From positions 1 to 62,689 of the forward strand of contig DWYE01000065.1 in the NCBI GenBank assembly GCA_019118845.1: a DNA stretch of 62,689 bases, given 5' to 3'. Under the pieces are notes generated by a model. It saw only the letters and a program-made list of their open reading frames with translations, searched no databases and was not told where the DNA came from. How positions within the stretch are numbered: the first letter of the stretch is position 1; every line of letters begins with the position of its first letter. Shown in pieces: positions 1 through 9,600 of the stretch. Source of the DNA: Anaeromassilibacillus stercoravium. Its GTDB lineage: Bacteria; Bacillota; Clostridia; Oscillospirales; Acutalibacteraceae. Made by a program: the position numbers and the translations under genes.

Positions 1-127
1 CCAAAATTATCGCATTAATATCACTTTTTTCCATATAAATTATTAAAATTCTATTTCAAGAATATCACTTATATAACAATATGACAACATAAAAATTCAA
101 TATTTTATATAAAATTTATTAAACTAT
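1..127. other. AT-rich non-coding stretch
   Basis: This end of the window is almost entirely A and T, in contrast to the GC-rich genes beside it. I see no convincing reading frame, ribosome binding site or RNA gene. It lies beyond the end of the leuS operon, so it is an intergenic spacer. It could hold promoters for a gene to the left, outside the window, but none can be assigned. Confidence 0.6.
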
Positions 128-168
128 AAAAGGGGCTATTCTATGTTGTCCATAGAATAGCCCCTTTT
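128..168 (-). terminator. Terminator of the rsfS-leuS operon
   Basis: A perfect 18-bp inverted repeat (arms 128-145 and 151-168, 5-nt loop) lies 26 nt past the leuS stop codon. Read on the minus strand, the 3' arm ends in TTTT and runs into T/A-rich sequence, as expected of an intrinsic terminator. The symmetry would allow it to work in both directions. Confidence 0.85.
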
Positions 169-194
169 ACATTACTTATAGAAAATTTGAAACC

Positions 195-2609
195 TTAACC
201 CTTTGCCACGATGTTGACCAACTTGCCCGGCACATAGATTTCCTTGACGATGTTCTTTCCGGCAATCTCCGCCGCGACCTTCTCGTCCGCCTTGACCGCT
301 GCAAACACGTCGTCCTTTGCCAGGTTCGCCGCAATGCGCAGACGCGCACGCACCTTGCCGTTGATCTGTACGGCAATTTCCACCGTGTCTTCCGTGCATT
401 TTGCTTCGTCGTAGGACGGCCATTCCTGCTCGCAAACCATGCTGCCGAAGTTCATCACGTTCCAGACCTCTTCTGTCACATGCGGTGCGAACGGGTTCAA
501 CAACAGCGTAAAGATGCGCAGCTCCTCGCGAGTGATGGACCCTTCCGCAGTAATGTCATTGAGTAAGGTCATCAACGCCGCAATCGCCGTGTTGAATTTC
601 AGGTTTTCGATGTCCTCGGTAACCTTCTTGATGGTCTTGTGGAAGGGCGTCTCCAGCTTTGCGCGGATGCCCTCATCCTCACAGACGATCCCCTGCAAAT
701 TCCAATAGCGCTCGACAAACCGGCGGCATCCCTTGATGCTGGAGGTGCTCCACGGCGCTGCCTTTTCAAAGTCGCCGATGAACATCTCATACAGGCGCAT
801 GGTGTCCGCGCCGTATTCGTTGACAATGTCATCCGGATTGACCACGTTGCCGCGGCTCTTGCTCATCTTCTCGCCGTTTTCGCCGAGGATCATGCCGTGG
901 CTGGTGCGCTTTGCATACGGCTCCGGCGTCGGGACCACATGGATGTCATAGAGGAACTTATGCCAGAACCGGCTGTACAGCAGGTGCAGCGTCGTATGTT
1001 CCATGCCGCCGTTGTACCAATCCACCGGCGACCAATACTTCAGCGCCTCCGGGCTGGCCAGCGCCTGATCGTTGTGCGGGTCCATATAGCGCAGGAAGTA
1101 CCAGGAAGAACCCGCCCACTGCGGCATGGTGTCCGTCTCGCGCTTGGCCGGGCCGCCGCAATGCGGACAGGTTGTGTTCACCCAGTCCGTCATATGGGCC
1201 AGCGGGGATTCGCCGTTGTCCGTCGGCTCATAGGATTTTACATCCGGCAGGCGCAGCGGGAGCTCGCTCTCCGGCAGCGGCACATAGCCGCACTTCTCAC
1301 AATATACAATCGGGATGGGCTCGCCCCAATAGCGCTGGCGGGAGAAAACCCAGTCGCGCAACTTGAAGTTGACCTTTGCATGGCCAATGCCCTTTTCCTC
1401 CAAAAATGCAATGATCTTTTTCTTGGCCTCTTCGACGGTCAGGCCGTCCAGGATACCGGAATTGACCATGATGCCGGTGGCGCAGTCCGTGAAGGCTTCC
1501 TTTTCCACGTCGCCGCCCTTGACCACCTCGATGATCGGCAGGCCAAATTTTTTGGCAAAATCCCAGTCACGGGTATCGTGTCCCGGCACAGCCATGATCG
1601 CGCCTGTGCCATAGGAAACGAGCACATAGTCGGAGATAAAGATCGGGATCTCCTTTTCGTTGACCGGGTTGATCGCCATAACGCCGTCCAAACGGACGCC
1701 GGTCTTCTCTTTGGCAACCTCGGTGCGCTCAAAGTCGGACTTCTTCGCCGCCTCTGCCTGGTAGGCGCGCACCTCATCCATATTCTGAATCCGGTCCGCC
1801 CACTTCTCAATCATCGGGTGCTCCGGAGAAATGACCATATACGTTGCGCCATAGAGCGTGTCCGGGCGGGTGGTATAGATGGTGAGCTTGTCCCCCGTTG
1901 TGGTGGAGAAATCCACCTCCGCGCCCGTAGAGCGGCCGATCCAATTGCGCTGCTGCGCCTTGACGCGCTCCGGGTAATCCACCAGCTCCAGATCGTCGAT
2001 CAGGCGCTGGGCGTATTCGGTGATCTTCAGCATCCACTGGGACTTGACCTTGTGCACCACTTCGCTGCCGCAGCGTTCGCAGACGCCCTCCACGACCTCT
2101 TCGTTGGCAAGCACGCATTTACAGGAGGTGCACCAGTTGACGGACATCTCCTTTTTATAAGCCAGCCCGTGTTTAAAGAGCTGAAGGAAAATCCACTGTG
2201 TCCATTTGTAATAGTCCGGGTCCGTCGTATTGATCTCGCGGGACCAGTCAAACGAAATACCCAGCGACTGGAGCTGTTGCTTAAAGCGCGCAATGTTCTT
2301 TTCTGTTACGATGGCCGGATGCACATGGTTCTTGATGGCATAGTTTTCGGTCGGCAGGCCAAACGCGTCCCAGCCGATCGGATACAGGACATTATAGCCC
2401 TGCAAGCGGCGTTTCCGCGCCACGATGTCCAACGCCGTATAGGAACGGGGATGCCCCACGTGGAGCCCCTGGCCGGACGGATACGGGAATTCGACCAGCG
2501 CGTAATACTTCGGCTTGTGCATGTCCGTGTTGGAGGCGTGAAAAACACCCGCTTCTTCCCACTTATCCTGCCACTTCTTTTCAATTGGCTTATGGTCATA
2601 TTTGTTCAT
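195..2609 (-). CDS. leuS: Leucyl-tRNA synthetase
   Basis: Class I aminoacyl-tRNA synthetase that charges tRNA-Leu with leucine in the cytoplasm. The 804-residue product has the usual bacterial length. It carries the HIGH-type motif HVGH (residues 50-53) just after FPYPSG, the KMSKS motif in GEKMSKSRGN, paired CxxC motifs of the zinc region, and an editing (CP1) insertion between the Rossmann halves. I start it at the ATG of MNKYDHKP. The frame opens six codons earlier at a TTG, but that TTG overlaps the ribosome binding site GGGAG. It is the last gene of a long minus-strand run, 21 nt after rsfS, and ends before a strong hairpin. No T-box leader precedes it, so transcription probably comes from upstream. 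Confidence 0.97.
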   Translation of the reverse strand: MNKYDHKPIEKKWQDKWEEAGVFHASNTDMHKPKYYALVEFPYPSGQGLHVGHPRSYTALDIVARKRRLQGYNVLYPIGWDAFGLPTENYAIKNHVHPAIVTEKNIARFKQQLQSLGISFDWSREINTTDPDYYKWTQWIFLQLFKHGLAYKKEMSVNWCTSCKCVLANEEVVEGVCERCGSEVVHKVKSQWMLKITEYAQRLIDDLELVDYPERVKAQQRNWIGRSTGAEVDFSTTTGDKLTIYTTRPDTLYGATYMVISPEHPMIEKWADRIQNMDEVRAYQAEAAKKSDFERTEVAKEKTGVRLDGVMAINPVNEKEIPIFISDYVLVSYGTGAIMAVPGHDTRDWDFAKKFGLPIIEVVKGGDVEKEAFTDCATGIMVNSGILDGLTVEEAKKKIIAFLEEKGIGHAKVNFKLRDWVFSRQRYWGEPIPIVYCEKCGYVPLPESELPLRLPDVKSYEPTDNGESPLAHMTDWVNTTCPHCGGPAKRETDTMPQWAGSSWYFLRYMDPHNDQALASPEALKYWSPVDWYNGGMEHTTLHLLYSRFWHKFLYDIHVVPTPEPYAKRTSHGMILGENGEKMSKSRGNVVNPDDIVNEYGADTMRLYEMFIGDFEKAAPWSTSSIKGCRRFVERYWNLQGIVCEDEGIRAKLETPFHKTIKKVTEDIENLKFNTAIAALMTLLNDITAEGSITREELRIFTLLLNPFAPHVTEEVWNVMNFGSMVCEQEWPSYDEAKCTEDTVEIAVQINGKVRARLRIAANLAKDDVFAAVKADEKVAAEIAGKNIVKEIYVPGKLVNIVAKG

Positions 2610-2630
2610 GATCTGTTTCGCTCCCAAAAA

Positions 2631-2999
2631 TTATTCTTCGTTTGCCTTCAGGATTTCTGTGATGTCCACGGTTTCGCCGTCCTGCCACAGGCGGTCCAAA
2701 TCGTAGAATGCGCGGGATTCCTCCGTAAAGACATGTACAATCACATTGCCGTAGTCCAACAGAATCCAGGAATTGGAACGGTACCCCTCGGTGTGCTCCG
2801 TCGCAATCGAATGCCGCTCTTTGAGCTGAAATTCCACTTCATCCGCCAGCGCCTTGACATGCGTACTGCTTGTACCGGTGGCAATGACAAAATAGTCCGC
2901 CAGCACGGAAATATCGCGGATTCCGATGAGCTTGAGATCCATTCCTTTTTTCTTATCCAGTATCTGAACGGCTTCCTTGGCCAGTTCCAATGATGTCAT
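2631..2999 (-). CDS. rsfS: Ribosomal silencing factor RsfS
   Basis: RsfS (formerly YbeB/Iojap) binds ribosomal protein L14 and blocks joining of the 30S and 50S subunits, lowering translation in starvation. The 122-residue product has the family's usual length and the typical N-terminal helix followed by the alpha/beta core (VLADYFVIATGTSSTHVKAL; later DYGNVIVHVF and the aromatic YDLDRLW near the end). It follows yqeK by 24 nt and precedes leuS by 21 nt. The nadD-yqeK-rsfS order is standard in Firmicutes, which supports the call. Confidence 0.95.
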   Translation of the reverse strand: MTSLELAKEAVQILDKKKGMDLKLIGIRDISVLADYFVIATGTSSTHVKALADEVEFQLKERHSIATEHTEGYRSNSWILLDYGNVIVHVFTEESRAFYDLDRLWQDGETVDITEILKANEE

Positions 3000-3023
3000 T
3001 GTCTTCTCCCCTTTGTTTGGAAA

Positions 3024-3596
3024 TTAAATGGCCCGGTCCTCCAACACCGCTTCGTTGTACGCGGCGATGGTATCCGGATGAATCGCTAAGCGGCGCTCAG
3101 CCAAGTCCTGGATGGTATAGGTCATGCCGGAAAGCATGGCCGCCAAAAGGCTCTTCCGAGCAGCCTTGCGAATCTCCTCCACGCCGGGATAGTCCCGGTC
3201 GGAAGAGGTAAAATCAGCCACAAACAGTACCTTTTCCAAAAGCGTCATGTGGGCGCGTCCGGTCGTGTGGTAGCGGATGGCGTTTAAAATGTCCTGGTCC
3301 TCGATGTGCAGTTCCTGTTCCACATAGGCGGCCCCCAGCATCGCATGCCACAGCTTTTGGCCGCTGCGCTCCACCTCTGTGAGCACGATGTCGTACCGCG
3401 TCATCCGCTTCAGCTGTTCCTCCGGCGGCATATCCTTCATGATGTCGTGCAGGATTCCCGCTGTGTAGGCTTTCTCCTCATCCGCCCCATATTTTTTGGC
3501 CAGATGCACGGCTTCTTCCGCCACAGCCAGAGAATGACGGTAACGCTTCTCGCTCAAAAACGGTTTGATGACCGCTTTATAATCCTTATGGCTCAT
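3024..3596 (-). CDS. yqeK: HD-domain hydrolase YqeK (Ap4A hydrolase family)
   Basis: YqeK proteins are HD-superfamily metal-dependent hydrolases. Members of the family cleave diadenosine tetraphosphate symmetrically to two ADP. The 190-residue product shows the expected metal ligands: an N-terminal RHSLAVAEEA helix, the HD pair in AGILHDIMKDMP, the later HAMLGA and the RYHTTGRAHM segment. It sits between nadD and rsfS, its conserved Firmicutes position. The enzymatic role is inferred from the family. Confidence 0.92.
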   Translation of the reverse strand: MSHKDYKAVIKPFLSEKRYRHSLAVAEEAVHLAKKYGADEEKAYTAGILHDIMKDMPPEEQLKRMTRYDIVLTEVERSGQKLWHAMLGAAYVEQELHIEDQDILNAIRYHTTGRAHMTLLEKVLFVADFTSSDRDYPGVEEIRKAARKSLLAAMLSGMTYTIQDLAERRLAIHPDTIAAYNEAVLEDRAI

Positions 3597-3623
3597 TTTA
3601 CCGCTTCCTTTTTTGATTCAGTT

Positions 3624-4220
3624 TCAATGGTACAGGCCGTTTTCCCTGATATAACGCGCCACCTTTGCAGGCACCAGCGCATCAATCGCCCGGTCCTGGC
3701 GCACCGCCTCGCGCACCATGGTGGAGGAAACCGGCAAATAGTCGATGTTTTGCAAAATGACCTTCGCTCCATGCCGCGCAAGTTTCTCCGCATATGCGCG
3801 AAGCTTCTCCAACCCGTCCGTGCTGCGCGGCGCCGCACAGATGGTTGCCAACGAATAGATTACATCCGGCTTGTACCACGTTTCCAGCGTCAGAAACATG
3901 TCCTCCCCGGTGAGAAAGCAGAGCTCCGCGTCCGGGTATTCGCGCTTTAAAGCCAGGAGCGTCTCCGCCGTGTAGCTCGGGCCGCCCCTGCGGATCTCCA
4001 GATCGCTCACCTCAAATGGGGTTCCTTCGCACGCCAGACGGCACATTTCCAGCCGGTCTTCCGCGGGCGCCAGGTCCGGGGCCCGCTTATGCGGAGGCAC
4101 AAACGTGGGAATAAACAGCACGCGCTGCGCACGCAGCTGCTTTTGAAACTGCTGTGCAATGTGCAGATGGCCATTGTGGATGGGATTAAACGTGCCGCCA
4201 AAGATCGCAATCCGGTTCAT
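3624..4220 (-). CDS. nadD: Nicotinate-nucleotide adenylyltransferase
   Basis: NadD transfers AMP from ATP to nicotinate mononucleotide, making deamido-NAD in NAD biosynthesis. The 198-residue product begins with the nucleotidyltransferase signature GGTFNPIHNGH (the HxGH element at residues 16-19) and ends with the ISSTMVR-like motif, here VSSTMVREAVR, both diagnostic of the family. The length is normal. The gene lies between yhbY and yqeK, as in Bacillus and many clostridia, and is probably cotranscribed with them. Confidence 0.96.
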   Translation of the reverse strand: MNRIAIFGGTFNPIHNGHLHIAQQFQKQLRAQRVLFIPTFVPPHKRAPDLAPAEDRLEMCRLACEGTPFEVSDLEIRRGGPSYTAETLLALKREYPDAELCFLTGEDMFLTLETWYKPDVIYSLATICAAPRSTDGLEKLRAYAEKLARHGAKVILQNIDYLPVSSTMVREAVRQDRAIDALVPAKVARYIRENGLYH

Positions 4221-4244
4221 GCTGCTCTATTCCTCACTATTTTA

Positions 4245-4550
4245 TTACTTTTTTGCCGGTTTGGGAAGAGTGATTTTCGGTTCCTTTTCATTTTTACGGT
4301 ACAAAACGAACTTGGAACCGATCACCTGCACCACATCGGCCTGTACGTCTGCCGCAATCTGTTCCGCCGCCTCACGGGAAGAGAGCGGCGCGGTTTCCAA
4401 GACCTTCCCCTTGATAAGCTCCCGCGCCGTCAGCGCGTCGTCCGCCTGTTTGGTCAGCTCCGGGCTCATGCCGGATTTCCCCACCATGACGATCGTATCC
4501 AAATCCACGGCAAGCGAGCGCAGATATGCGCGTTGTTTACTGGTCAGCAT
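4245..4550 (-). CDS. yhbY: CRS1-YhbY domain RNA-binding protein
   Basis: A small 101-residue protein with the single CRM (CRS1-YhbY) domain. These proteins associate with pre-50S particles and are thought to help ribosome assembly. The start MLTSKQRAYLRSLA, the basic-loop motif GKSGMSPEL and the following helix are characteristic. The C-terminus is lysine- and proline-rich. Its first codons overlap the end of the upstream GNAT gene by 7 nt, so the two are likely translationally coupled. Confidence 0.93.
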   Translation of the reverse strand: MLTSKQRAYLRSLAVDLDTIVMVGKSGMSPELTKQADDALTARELIKGKVLETAPLSSREAAEQIAADVQADVVQVIGSKFVLYRKNEKEPKITLPKPAKK

Positions 4551-5098
4551 AGTCTTTCTCCTTTATCGATGATCTTTTCGTAACAACGGGAAATTTGTGG
4601 GCCGTTGTCACCCAAATGCAGATCGGTTTTTCCCGCAACATGGTAGCCATGCCGTTCATAGAGGCGAATGCCGGGGACATTCCGTTCATAGACGTCCAAG
4701 CGGATGCTGCGCTTTCCATGTCCTTGGGCATATTGTTCGGCGAACCGCAGCAGATGTCCGGAAACACCTTCCCGCAGATGGGAGGGATGTACGGCAAGCG
4801 TGTGCACCACCAAAACCTCCGCCGGGGAAATCCCCTCCTGCCAGGGAATGTCCCGGTAGCCCTCCGGTTGTACCCCGTTGAGGATGCAAGTTCCCAGCAA
4901 CGCTTTCCCATCGGCACAGACATAGAGCTCCCCGTTGGCCAACGCCTGCTCTGCCGTCCAACGCGCAGGATATTCCCCGCGCGTCCAGCCGGGATAGTTG
5001 AACGTTGCGTCCAGATAGTCGCAGATCGCGTCGTATAATTCCACGACCCGATCCAAATCCCACTGGGTCGCTTTACGGATCTGCACCTCAGTTCCCAT
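4544..5098 (-). CDS. GNAT-family N-acetyltransferase
   Basis: A 184-residue protein of the Gcn5-related acetyltransferase fold, which transfers acetyl from acetyl-CoA to an amine. Visible are the N-terminal RKATQWDLDRVVELY strand-helix, the beta4 strand VVHTLAVHP leading into the acetyl-CoA loop (which has LREGVSG where Q/RxxGxG/A is usual), and the C-terminal LYERHGY motif. The start is MGTEVQIRK; a longer frame upstream lacks a ribosome binding site and would run far into rdgB. The chosen start overlaps the rdgB end by 11 nt. The substrate cannot be told from sequence. It sits between two housekeeping genes where most Firmicutes have nothing comparable. Confidence 0.85.
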   Translation of the reverse strand: MGTEVQIRKATQWDLDRVVELYDAICDYLDATFNYPGWTRGEYPARWTAEQALANGELYVCADGKALLGTCILNGVQPEGYRDIPWQEGISPAEVLVVHTLAVHPSHLREGVSGHLLRFAEQYAQGHGKRSIRLDVYERNVPGIRLYERHGYHVAGKTDLHLGDNGPQISRCYEKIIDKGERLC

Positions 5099-5666
5099 GC
5101 CGTTCCTCCAAGCGGGCCGCGAGCTCCCGCAGCGCCTTTCCGCGGTGGCTGACCACATCCTTTTCCGCCGGGGTCAGCTCCGCATATGTTTTTTCGCCCA
5201 CCAAAAAGATCGGGTCATATCCGAATCCATCATGGCCGCGCGGCGCAAACGCCACGCTCCCTTCACAGACGCCTTCCACATCCATGCGCTCCCCATCGGG
5301 ATAAACCACACAGATGGCGCTGACAAACCGCGCGGTGCGCTGTTCTGCCGGGACGCCGTCCAGCTCGTGCAGCAGTTTGTCCATCCGCTGCGCATCTGTG
5401 GCGTCCGGCCCTGCATAGCGCGCAGAGTAGACGCCGGGGGCCCCGTTCAGGGCGTCCACCACCAAGCCGGAATCGTCCGCCACAGCCGGCAGGCCAGTCT
5501 GCTCACAGGCGGCCTTGGCCTTGAGATAGGCATTTTCCGCAAAGGTCGTCCCGGTCTCCTCGACTTCCTGTAGATCCGCCGTTGTCACTTCTATGTGCAG
5601 CGGCTCCAAAATGCGCTGCAATTCCAACAGTTTGTTGGGGTTGTGCGTTGCCATCACATATTTCAC
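5088..5666 (-). CDS. rdgB: XTP/dITP diphosphatase (house-cleaning nucleotidase)
   Basis: RdgB/HAM1 enzymes hydrolyse non-canonical purine nucleoside triphosphates (dITP, XTP, ITP) to monophosphates, keeping them out of DNA and RNA. The 192-residue product has the N-terminal ATHNPNKLLEL signature, ENAYLKAKAA, the ADDSGLVVDAL segment and the C-terminal GYDPIF and SHRGKAL motifs. Translation starts at a GTG preceded six nucleotides upstream by GGAGG. The end overlaps the start of the GNAT gene. Confidence 0.96.
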   Translation of the reverse strand: MKYVMATHNPNKLLELQRILEPLHIEVTTADLQEVEETGTTFAENAYLKAKAACEQTGLPAVADDSGLVVDALNGAPGVYSARYAGPDATDAQRMDKLLHELDGVPAEQRTARFVSAICVVYPDGERMDVEGVCEGSVAFAPRGHDGFGYDPIFLVGEKTYAELTPAEKDVVSHRGKALRELAARLEERHGN

Positions 5667-5677
5667 AAGCGTCCTCC

Positions 5678-6586
5678 TTATCGTGTAAACAGCGCCTCCG
5701 AAAACGCCTTCGCATCAAAGGGCTGCAAATCGTCCACCTGCTCGCCCACGCCGATGAACTTCACCGGCAGTTTCAATTCTTCGCGGATTGCCAAAACGAC
5801 GCCGCCGCGCGCTGTGCCGTCCAGCTTTGTGAGCACGATGCCGGTCAGATTTGCAACGTTCTGGAACTCGCGCGCCTGGTTGACAGCGTTCTGCCCGGTT
5901 GTGGCGTCCAGCACCAGCAGGACTTCCTTGTCCGCGTCGGGCAGTTCGCGGTCGATGATACGGTTGATTTTCGCCAACTCATCCATCAGGTTTTTCTTAT
6001 TGTGGAGGCGTCCCGCCGTATCGCAGATCACCACATCGGTGCCGCGCGACTTGGCTGCCGCAATCGCATCGTATACAACGGAGGCGGGGTCGGAGCCCTC
6101 GGGATGTTTCACGATCTCGCTGCCGCTGCGTTCCGCCCAGACCTCCAACTGCTCAATCGCCGCTGCACGGAAGGTATCCGCCGCTGCCAGCAGGACTTTC
6201 TTTTTCTCCTGACGCAGGCGGGAAGCGATCTTTCCAATGGTGGTGGTCTTTCCCACGCCGTTCACGCCGATCACCAGGATGATCGAGGGCTTTGTGCGGA
6301 CATGCAGCTCCTCATCGCCGGCGATCATCTCCGCCACCGTCTCCCGCAGCATCTCAAAGATCTGGGTCGGGTCGGTAACCCGCTGTGCCTTTACGCGCTT
6401 TTTCACCTCTTCGCAAATGCGCTCGGCGGTCGGGACGCCCGTATCCGCCATGACGAGCAGCTCTTCCAACTGCTCAAAGAGGGATTCATCGATTTCCGTA
6501 TAGGAACCGAGCATATTGTCCAGTGAAGCGCTGAAGCTCTCCCTGGTCTTTTTCAATCCTTCTTTAATTTTCGAAAACAAACCCAT
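5678..6586 (-). CDS. ftsY: Signal recognition particle receptor FtsY
   Basis: FtsY is the membrane-associated GTPase receptor that docks SRP-bound ribosomes at the SecYEG translocon. The 302-residue product is a compact NG-domain form without the long acidic N-terminal domain of E. coli, as usual in Firmicutes. It contains the P-loop GVNGVGKTTT, the DTAGRLHNK G3 motif, the TKLDGTARGG G4 region and the GVGEQVDDL closing motif. It lies 46 nt after smc and 11 nt before rdgB; smc-ftsY adjacency is widespread in Gram-positives. Confidence 0.97.
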   Translation of the reverse strand: MGLFSKIKEGLKKTRESFSASLDNMLGSYTEIDESLFEQLEELLVMADTGVPTAERICEEVKKRVKAQRVTDPTQIFEMLRETVAEMIAGDEELHVRTKPSIILVIGVNGVGKTTTIGKIASRLRQEKKKVLLAAADTFRAAAIEQLEVWAERSGSEIVKHPEGSDPASVVYDAIAAAKSRGTDVVICDTAGRLHNKKNLMDELAKINRIIDRELPDADKEVLLVLDATTGQNAVNQAREFQNVANLTGIVLTKLDGTARGGVVLAIREELKLPVKFIGVGEQVDDLQPFDAKAFSEALFTR

Positions 6587-6632
6587 GTGGTTAACACCTG
6601 CCTATTTGAAATATTCCGAAGATCGAAGCCGT

Positions 6633-9600
6633 CTATTTTGCGGCATCCATCCCCAGTTTTTGTTCGATTTCACTTGCCCGCAGCTCCAAAAGCTTGGAAA
6701 CGCCTTCATCCTGCATGGTGACGCCATACAAGACGTCCGCCTCTTCCATGCTGCCGCGGCGGTGGGTGATGACAATAAATTGTGTGTTGCTGGTCATGCG
6801 CCGCAGATATGCCGCAAAGCGGTCGACGTTGACGTCGTCCAGGGCGGCCTCGATCTCGTCCAACATGCAGAACGGCGGCGGGCTGACCTTCATAATAGCA
6901 AAATACAGCGCAATGGCCACCAATGCCTTTTCGCCACCGGAAAGCAATTCCAAATGGGTGACGATCTTGCCCGGCGGCTGGACCGAAATCTCGATGCCCG
7001 AATGGAGAATATCCTCCGGGTCGGTCAGGGAGAGGTTTGCCGTCCCACCCCCAAACAGTTCCTGAAAGGTCTGTAGAAAATTCGTATTGATCTGCTTAAA
7101 ACGCTCAATAAAGAGCTCGCGCATCTGGCGGGTGAGGTCGCCGATCAAGCGCTTCAGCTCGTCGCGGCTCTGCTCAACATCGGCCACCTGTGCGTTCATA
7201 AATGCATACCGCTCGCTGACCTCTTTGTATTCCTCTACGGCCGCCACATTGACCGTTCCCAATGCCTTGATCTTGCCCTTTAGTTCGTTTAAGCGCTTCT
7301 GGGACTGCCCCACGTCCTCGATGGGGGCGGCGACCTCCTCGGCCTCGCGCCGGGTCAGTTCGTATTCTTCCCACAAGCGGCTGATAATTTCATCGTATTC
7401 CTTTTGCAGGCTGGCTTTGCGCTCTTCCAGGCGCGCCAGCTCATGGCCCACATTCTCCCGCGCGCTGGATTGCTCCCGCTCCTTGGCCCGCAATTCCGCG
7501 GACTTCTTTTCAAAGGCCATCCGCTGGGCATTGAGCTCCTCGATCCGCGCGGTGGACGCCTTTGCCTGTTCCCGCAGGGACGCCGCCTCTTCCTTGAGCG
7601 CCTCGATGCGCGTTTGCAACGATACGATGGAATCCTGCACGCGCCTCATCTCCTGGCGCAGCCCTGCAACATGCCCAGCGCGGTCCTCTTTCCGGCGCTC
7701 GATGTCCGCAATTGTTGCCCGCAAAGATTCGATATCCTTCTGCGCGGAGAGACTCTCGATGCGCAGCTCCTGCAATTGATTGGACAGCGTGTCCGAGAGC
7801 TGATTCTGTTCGCTGCGGCCGGAACGGATCTCGTTCATCTTTCCCTGCAAAACGGAAATCTGAAGCGTTGCCTCCCCCAGCTTCTGCTCGGCCTGCTTCT
7901 GGATGGCGCGCTGTTCTTCCAGACGCCCGGCTGCAACGGCGCTCTCCTGTTCCAAGGCGGCGATGTCCGCCGCGATGGTCTGCCGGTCCGCTTTGGCGCG
8001 GTTGTGCTCCGCTTCGATCCGGATGCGCTCCTCCTGCGCCGTCGCCAATTCACCCTTCGCACCGGTTAGAGCGGCCTCCGCTGCACTGGCCTCTTCGTTG
8101 GCAGCGCGCAGGGCTGCGGCCGCCTGTTCCGCCTGTTCGCGGAGCTGATCCGCCTGCGCCCTGATGCGCTCGATCTCCGAAGCGCGACTCAGCAACCCGG
8201 AATTGCGCGCCAGGGAACCGCCCGTCAACGAACCGCCCGCATTGACCACCTGGCCGTCCAAGGTGACGATGCGGAACCGGTAGCGGTACCGCCGGGCGAC
8301 CGCTGTCGCGGCGTCCAGATCCTCCGCCACAACGATGCGCCCCAAAAGGGAATGCAGGATCCCGTTGTACTGCTCGTCACAGGTGCAGAGCTTCCCGGCG
8401 ATGCCGACCACGCCCGGGCATTCCTCCAATCCCGGCTCGTTCAACACATTCCCCCGGATATTCGACAACGGCAGGAACGTCGCCCGGCCGCCGTCGCGCT
8501 GCTTCAAAAAGCCAATGGCGCGCTTCGCATCCTGCTCGCTACCGACCACGATGTTCTGCATGGCCGGGCCCAAGGCCGTCTCAATCGCCACCGCATATTC
8601 GCGCGGGACCTTGATCAGGCGGGAAACCGGTCCATGGATTCCCGGAAGGGTGCCGTGCTTGGCCTCTTTCATCACCAGCTTGACGCTTTGGGAAAAGCCC
8701 TCCAGATTGCGCTCCAGATCCTCCAACAGGCGGGCGCGGCGGGCGCATTCGTTGGCGTCCAGATGCAGTTTTTCACTCTGCTTCTTGGCGGCTTCCGCGC
8801 GCTGGCGGCGGGAATTCAGCCGCATCTCATATCCTTTGACCGTGTTGGAAAGCGCCTGGATGCGGCTTTCCGTATCGGCCAGCATCTTGGCAAAGTCCGC
8901 ATCGCTCTGTTTTAACGTTTCTGCGCGCTCCCGCTTTTCCGCCAACGTCTGTTCCACTGTCTGCATCCGCAGTTGGATTTCCGAGATGGTCGATGCGGCG
9001 GTCATGGAGGCCAGCTTTTCCTGGGTGGATTCCGTAGACAATTCGTCAATCTGGCGGGAATAACGGTCGATTTGCGCCGCCGTCTCCCCCATGCCCTGGC
9101 GCAGTTCCTCCAGGCGCTTGGTGCACGCGGCGCTTTCCGCTTCCTTCTCCGCAATAAACGCCGTTTTTCCCTCGATCTCCGCCTTCTTCTGCGCGATTTC
9201 TTCGTCCATATCCTTTCCGGATTGGTTGGACTGCTCGATTTCCCGCTCAATGCGGGCGATGTTCTCCCGATTATGTAGGATGTCGTTCGCAAGGACGGAC
9301 CCTTCGCCATCTTTGGCCACAGCAGCTTCCTCCATGCGGGCTGCTTCCTGGCGCGCCTCGTCCACCTTTGCCGTGCATGCGTTCGCCTGCGCAAAATTGT
9401 CCTCAATCTGCTGTTCAATCGCCGCCAGCTGCTCTTCCAACTCGTCGTAGTGGTTCTTTGCTATGACGATGCGATCATCGTGCTCCCGCAGGACATGGCC
9501 GGAGCGCTCGAGGGTGTTCAGCCACAGGCCGATTTCCAAGGTGCGCTTTTCGGAGGCAAACTCCAAATATTGCTGCGCCTTCTCCGCCTGCTCCTTCAGG

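Noticed and set aside
2600..2640. T-box leader for leuS
   Set aside because: Only 21 nt separate rsfS from leuS, leaving no room for a T-box element.
639..2993. A 784-codon open frame on the plus strand opposite leuS and rsfS
   Set aside because: It is antisense to two clearly recognised genes, shows low-complexity R/L/H/V-rich composition and no known motif; it comes from the GC-rich codon bias of leuS.
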